Source: Hysterangium stoloniferum
Taxonomy: Eukaryota > Basidiomycota > Agaricomycetes > Hysterangiales > Hysterangiaceae
NCBI GenBank assembly: GCA_015178975.1
Contig: WHVD01000009.1
Location: 372,001-436,000 of the forward strand
Reading direction: 5' to 3'
Length of the DNA stretch: 64,000 bases
Shown: in pieces, positions 59,237 to 64,000 of the stretch
How the letters are laid out: each line of letters opens with the position of its first letter
Position numbering within the stretch: position 1 is the stretch's first letter
Notes under the pieces: generated by a model
Databases searched by the model: none
Seen by the model: only the letters and a program-made list of their open reading frames with translations
Told to the model about the DNA's origin: nothing
Translations under genes and position numbers: made by a program

Positions 59237-59397
59237 CACAGTGGTGATCCAGGCCGGACTGTACTTTCCCTACAAAGAAAAACATTTTATTTAACTATCA
59301 AATTCTAACTACACAGCTGCAAGGCTGTCAACATTTTGCAACTTTGCAAAACACTGTCTGGAACTCCTTACACGCTGAGCGTTGCAAATCTGGTTAA

Positions 59398-60213
59398 ATG
59401 GAAGGTAACTCGAACTTTGAGCAGTTGAGTCCCTTGGAAAGGCAAAATGCTCGCTCCTTCATGAAGGATACCCTAGTCTTCCCACCGAGACAAGTTATGC
59501 TCAAGCATCATGGCCAACTACTTTATTTGGAGCCTGTCAATGTGAAGTGGGGCTCTTACTATGCTTCTCGAGTTTCGAGGGATAGGGTTGTCACTGCCAC
59601 AAAGGATTACAAGACAAGGTACCCATCCATGCCTACGAGAATAGCCATCTGGCTGGGAAGGTACCATGGAATCATATCAGCACATGATTTATTCACTTGG
59701 CCTGGAACTCTCAATGAGATAACAAAGTTGATCCCAAAGTGGTCAAATGAAGTGATGTTCTTCCAAGAAAAGGGAATAGCAGGTATCAAGATGGAACTGT
59801 TCATTCTGCTCACTGATTTACTTTGTGTGTATGACGATCTGCTACAGATTATACACATATTGCTCAGAGGGGACCACATCATGCCAAGGGTCAATACAGA
59901 TTTCATATACATTCAAATGTTGAAGGAATCCATATACAGTAAACCCTCAAATGTGTGTTTTGCCTACTTTACTCTCAGGGCAAGATTGATGCACAACCTG
60001 GAGAGATGTAACAAGATGATGGCAGAATTGCTCAGTGGGTTTGATGAGCCAGCACAAACACCCTCATCCTCCAGCTCTGGTCCCTTTCACAGAGAATGTC
60101 CTGGGATCCATGCCAGATCAACTGCCAAAAAAGGACAGTCATCTTTTTCGAATGTGTCTACAGAAAAGATCACAGTCAAAGTCATCTCCAGTTCCCCATC
60201 ATCCTCAGGTTGA
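59398..60213 (+). pseudogene. gag: gag N-terminal region of Gypsy-A copy 3
   Basis: A 271-codon open frame. FPPRQVMLK, EPVNVKWGSYYASRVSRD, AIWLGRYHGIISAHDLFTWPGTL and FAYFTLRARL match copy 2 (17572-17012) and copy 1 (from 284). It is the least damaged N-terminal gag in the window, though amino-acid identity with the others is only moderate, suggesting a subfamily. After 60213 the match ends in Ser-rich sequence and broken frames to about 60720. No pol follows before the minisatellite. Confidence 0.8.
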
Positions 60214-60949
60214 GATTTGCAGTGTCCTGACAAATCTTGCCATCCATCGCCTATCCATCCTATCCCATTTACTCTCCCAAGTAGACCCTCCAACAAGTCG
60301 TCCAATAGCTCGAATGATTGGGACTGTGATAAAGGCTTGGGATTTGGGGAACAGAAATCAGATGATAGTTTTGATGATAGAAAAGGCCCGTGACAGGACT
60401 CACCAATGGTAAAGCCATCCGATCTCACAGAGCTCAACAAAAGCCTTCCCATGGAGACACCACTGGGAATTTGTCGACATAAACCCCTAATCCCAGAATG
60501 GGGGGCACTGATGAAGTTTCTGAAAATGGAAGGCAATCATGGACACCCCGCACTGGACACCTCTCAACAGACCAAGCCGAGGATGGATACATTCCCATTT
60601 GATCCAGGATGCTCCCTCAAAAATTATGTCACGTGGGGGACAATCATTATGTTGCGAGATTGTTATGGAACAACAATATCACAACAGGGGGGCAGTATAG
60701 GGGGTATAGGAGAAGGCACATATGGGATTGTCACCTATGGCCAGCAAGAGCATGCAAACAACTACATCACCAGTCTCACCGATGGAACAGTCGAGAGCGG
60801 GGTGCAGTGCATGGGCACATAAGTGCGAGTGTGCAGGAGTATGGGTGCAGTGTGTGGATGTGGGCATGCGCTGCATGGATGTGGGGGTGGCAGCGCACAA
60901 ACATCTGGGTCACCAGTCTCACTGATGGAATGGTCAAGAGCTGGGTGCA
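60214..60949 (+). other. Decayed downstream of gag copy 3
   Basis: Broken coding-like sequence. A segment near 60770-60800 (CACCAGTCTCACCGATGGAA) recurs at 60911-60930, a local duplication leading into the minisatellite. No domain recognised. Confidence 0.4.
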
Positions 60950-61026
60950 GAGGGTGAGTGTGTAGGTGCAGTGTGTGGGCACAGTTTGAAGGTGCAGTGT
61001 GTGGGCATGGTTTGAGGGTATGCAAG

Positions 61027-61341
61027 TGTGTGACTGCACTGCACGAGTGTGTGACTGCACTGCACGAATGTGTGACTGCACTGCACGAGTGTGTGACTGC
61101 ACTGCACGAGTGTGTGACTGCGCTGCACGAGTGTGTGACTGCACTGCACAAGTGTGTGACTGCACTGCACGAGTGTGTGACTGCGCTGCACGAGTGTGTG
61201 ACTGCACTGCACGAGTGTGTGACTGCACTGCACGAGTGTGTGACTGCACTGCACGAGTGTGTGACTGCACTGCACGAGTGTGTGACTGCACTGCACGAGT
61301 GTGTGACTGCACTGCACGAGTGTGTGACTGCACTGCATGAG
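61027..61341. repeat. 21-bp minisatellite, 15 clean units
   Basis: Fifteen units of TGTGTGACTGCACTGCACGA plus one G, with only single-base variants (A or G at four positions). Two or three decayed units follow to about 61400, and related GTG/TGCA-rich sequence runs on both sides from about 60950 to 61610. Because 21 is a multiple of 3 and the unit has no stop in most frames, all long open frames here on both strands are by-products. Confidence 0.97.
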
Positions 61342-61659
61342 TGCACAACTGTGATGCATGAGTGTGCAATCACACTGCACGGATGTGCAGGTGCACGACT
61401 GCACCACGCAGGTATGCCAGTACACCCTGCAGGTGTGCAAGTGTGGTCCATGGGTGTGGTTCAAGGGCGTGCTGGATGAGTGCACAAGTGCGGTGTGTGA
61501 GCATGGTTTGAAGGCGTGTGGGTGTGACTTGAAGGTGTGCTGCATGGGTGCACAAGTGCACTGCATGGGTGTGGTTCGAGGGTGCACTGCATGGGTGCAT
61601 AGTGCATGCTATGGTTCAAAGGGTGAATGGGCCAACAGAAAGAGATGGTGCCACAGAGC

Positions 61660-62739
61660 AAGGTGATGTAAGGGTGCAGGTTTGGGTCACTGGGGAGATA
61701 CCCTCAAAGTGACGAGTAATTTGGGCCAGAGAAGTGGATGTGGGCCTACTTTCAAAGAGCTATCCCATGGTGCTGCATAGAGATGGGTGACTGCTACATG
61801 TCAGTGCTAGGATACCTTACCCAGTCCTTCCAATGACAAGGAGATGGTGTGAGGTCGACAGTCAAGTATGAAACAGAGTAAAGGACTGACCTCCAAAACT
61901 TGTGGACACATGTGGATGCAGGGCCGTGTCACCTCACAATAAAGCCTTCACACTGTCTCGACTTTCAAGGTCACCAACTCTTAGCCTTCCCTTCCGCTAA
62001 AGCTTCACACTGAAATAGTCGAAGGTTTGCCTTTCTGACCTTCACAACTTATGGGTTCAGTGCACACTGTTCAACAAGGTGTGGCTAATGGTTCGGTTCA
62101 GCTTGGGTTCAGCATGCAATGTTTTTCAACAAGGTATCCACGGGTTCAAGTTTGGGTTCGGTGTGACACATGCTTTTCAATGAGGTGTGCAATTTGGGTT
62201 GACTTCATAATGTGAGTGTCAGAAAGAAGAGGGTCTGTGACAATAAATTCACTATCCCAGAAATTCAGCAGATCTTCAATTTCACCTCCTCCTGGTACGA
62301 CGAGTCTCAATTTCATAGTGCCAATATCTCCCTCCCCGAGCTGCATGTCCACTTGATGGCTTTACAGGTGCTCTTAGCATCTTCAATGCCTACAAAATGT
62401 GTGCATGGCTGCAGGTCTGATGATGCAACAATGATGGCAGCACACAACTTCCAGTGGAGTTTGCGAGTCACATTGATGCACTCATTGCTCATGATCGAAT
62501 TCATGAGTCATGTCAAGATGCCCATCATTCACACTTAAATTCTTCATGGTCAAATTCGTTTGACTAAATTTTGTCAGATATGTATAGGATAAATATTAAT
62601 ATTTTTGCATTTTTCAGAGTGATACCTAATCAACTGAATTTGATTAAATATTAATTTTACAACAAAGAATATAAATATATATACTTTAGTGGATAAATAA
62701 TTTTTAAAGTTTTGGGTTATCCTCCTTAACTGAAAACTG
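61660..62739. other. Unassigned; possible - strand coding remnant at 62146-62540
   Basis: A short - strand stretch (LRLVVPGGGEIEDLLNFWDSE) has a natural composition but no recognised domain. The remainder is non-coding with repeated TTCGGTTCAGCTTGGGTTC-like phrases around 62090-62165. Confidence 0.3.
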
Positions 62740-63140
62740 GTGTATCTAGAGCGTGGGTGCATATAGGTTGGTGCCCAGAGTCCAGCAGACATTCTGGTTG
62801 TAACAGTTGACAAGGATGATCTGGTGAAGGTTGTCCCATGGACCAAAGTATCTAGAACAAATGCCAGGAGCCTGACCAGAGTCCGGGTTGGGAAATAACC
62901 AAGGACACTTGGAGATACTATCTGGGGAAGGACAGAGTCCAATGGGTCTGGGGCATAACAGGAGGTGTCTAGTTGAGGGCAGAATACCAGAATGGGATAT
63001 GAGTTGAAGGGTACTTGAGGGATGAGGGTCAGGTTCTGGTGGATTCCAGATCTTGATACTAGTCCAGAAGATAGTTTGGAACCTGATATTATTTCTAGGA
63101 AATACTCTGTGGAGTCTCCAGGAACAGATCTTCATACCAT
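62740..63140 (-). repeat. LTR-e related fragment
   Basis: On the - strand, TGTTACAACCAGAATGTCTG (from about 62803) resembles the LTR start at 29232. The stretch 63000-63140 resembles the left part of 24903-25728. The conserved 3'-end module is absent. The fragment is rearranged. Confidence 0.5.
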
Positions 63141-64000
63141 GTATAATGATTGGGAATCCTAGCCAACTAAATGGGTGACATGTAAGTAGAGTCCAGTTCT
63201 TGCAAATACTGTCATCTCAGAGTCCTTTTAGCATCTTTTTGAGGATTTTTATCCACCATGATGCAATTCTAGGCAGCATATCAATTAGCAAGCATATTTC
63301 AACATCCTCATGAAAGCTATTGAAAGTGACCTGCTGCAAGCCTGAAATCTATCATTTGGCATTGTGTGCACCAAAGCTTCAACCCTGGAAACCCAACTAG
63401 ATGTACAAAGGTAACATTAACAACTTTTGACATTTCTGAGATGCATATGTACACTCATTTTATGTTTATGCAGAGACCTGGTTGCAACATTAAAACTTAT
63501 GCTACAAACATCTGGGAAGCTCTCTGTTCCTCCATCATCTGAAAATTCAGGTCAAGTGGAGTTTCCAGATGTCAAATTCTGGATGTGACGTGATTGGCAA
63601 CAATTCACAAAGGATTGTATCCAGCATGATAGGGACTTCAAAAAAAGCTTGTTTTCTGACAGGTGAGGAGGGTCAGGCACTCAAAGACACTCAGATCAGT
63701 GCAATGACTGACCATGCAAAGCAATTGTGGAACTTGCTGCACACAGAGAAAGAAGACCCAGAAAGTTTGTGGGGGGGGGGGTCAGAATGCATTTGCAAGT
63801 GAGTACTTCAGCAACAATATGTATGTACACCAAGCTTCCTGAATTTCAGTGGTGTGAGAGTAATTCAAGGGTTTAGACATTTGTGACAGTGTGGTATCCA
63901 GACTGGGTGGGTCAGGCTCAGAAATCAGGTAAAATTCTCATATGCATTACTCTAATGGTCACTGATCATCATTTTGACAGTCTCTAGCTCTAAATGGCAG
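63141..64000 (+). other. Coding-like patch (about 63480-63802), unknown
   Basis: Two overlapping frames give EFPDVKFWM, then QQFTKDCIQHDRDFKKSLF, and in another frame ALKDTQISAMTDHAKQLWNL and LHTEKEDPESLW. They look like one broken coding exon with at least two shifts and an 11-G run at 63771-63781. I do not recognise the family. The rest of the stretch is non-coding. Confidence 0.35.

Noticed and set aside
60762..61666. Long overlapping open frames on both strands (up to 229 codons)
   Set aside because: They are produced by the 21-bp tandem repeat, whose length is a multiple of three; the products are pure 7-residue repeats in five frames.

Overview
This is eukaryotic, very probably basidiomycete (Agaricomycete-like) DNA. 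Short GT-AG introns of about 40-75 nt break the two recognisable host genes, and most of the rest is a nest of fungal transposable elements: Ty3/gypsy, Ty1/copia, Tc1/mariner and a MULE-like transposase. I cannot name the species. I saw no rRNA, tRNA, CRISPR or bacterial feature.

Layout. (1) 1-10078: a decayed Ty3/gypsy element (Gypsy-A copy 1, + strand). Its gag is fused at its left end to a foreign LTR end, and it is split by two solo LTRs (1980-3385 and 5152-7162). (2) 10079-11740: an LTR plus a broken Tc1 transposase. (3) 11991-21391: Gypsy-A copy 2 (- strand), with 5' LTR, primer-binding site, gag, protease, RT and RNase H. It is split by a solo LTR that itself carries a complete Tc1 element (18690-20293) with an intact transposase. 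(4) 21392-30957: Gypsy-B (chromodomain-type) remnants on the - strand, opened by several nested solo LTRs. Most have exact or near-exact 5-bp target-site duplications (TSDs), so the original reading frame and the insertion order can be worked out. (5) 31848-39420: a host-gene island. A SET/MYND (SMYD-like) methyltransferase gene (-) and a gamma-glutamyltransferase gene (+) are transcribed divergently, with a perfect 47-bp inverted repeat between them. A decayed Cys-cluster gene follows. (6) 40004-46189: a Gypsy-B element with both LTRs and a TSD, but a gutted interior and a dead integrase. (7) 46657-50270: a MULE/GCM-like transposase gene carrying an intron, an 81-bp in-frame tandem duplication and a solo LTR. 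(8) 50768-54750: an LTR fragment and a broken copia element (-). (9) 55107-59170: an alpha-kinase-like gene (-) interrupted by two solo LTRs. (10) 59183-60213: the LTR end, primer-binding site and gag of a third Gypsy-A copy. (11) 60950-63802: a 21-bp minisatellite, an LTR fragment and an unidentified coding-like patch.

How it fits together. The window reads as a heterochromatin-like graveyard around a small host island. Many of the premature stops in the gypsy copies are TGA where the sister copy reads CGA, or where Arg is expected. That is what CpG deamination of methylated repeats would give. Only the Tc1 element at 18690-20293 looks intact enough to have been active recently; it is the innermost of a three-level nest. 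The possibly new material is the palindrome at the host-gene boundary, the conserved module near the 3' end of otherwise divergent LTRs, the RT frameshift shared by both Gypsy-A copies, and the reuse of the same 5-bp target by two LTR insertions.
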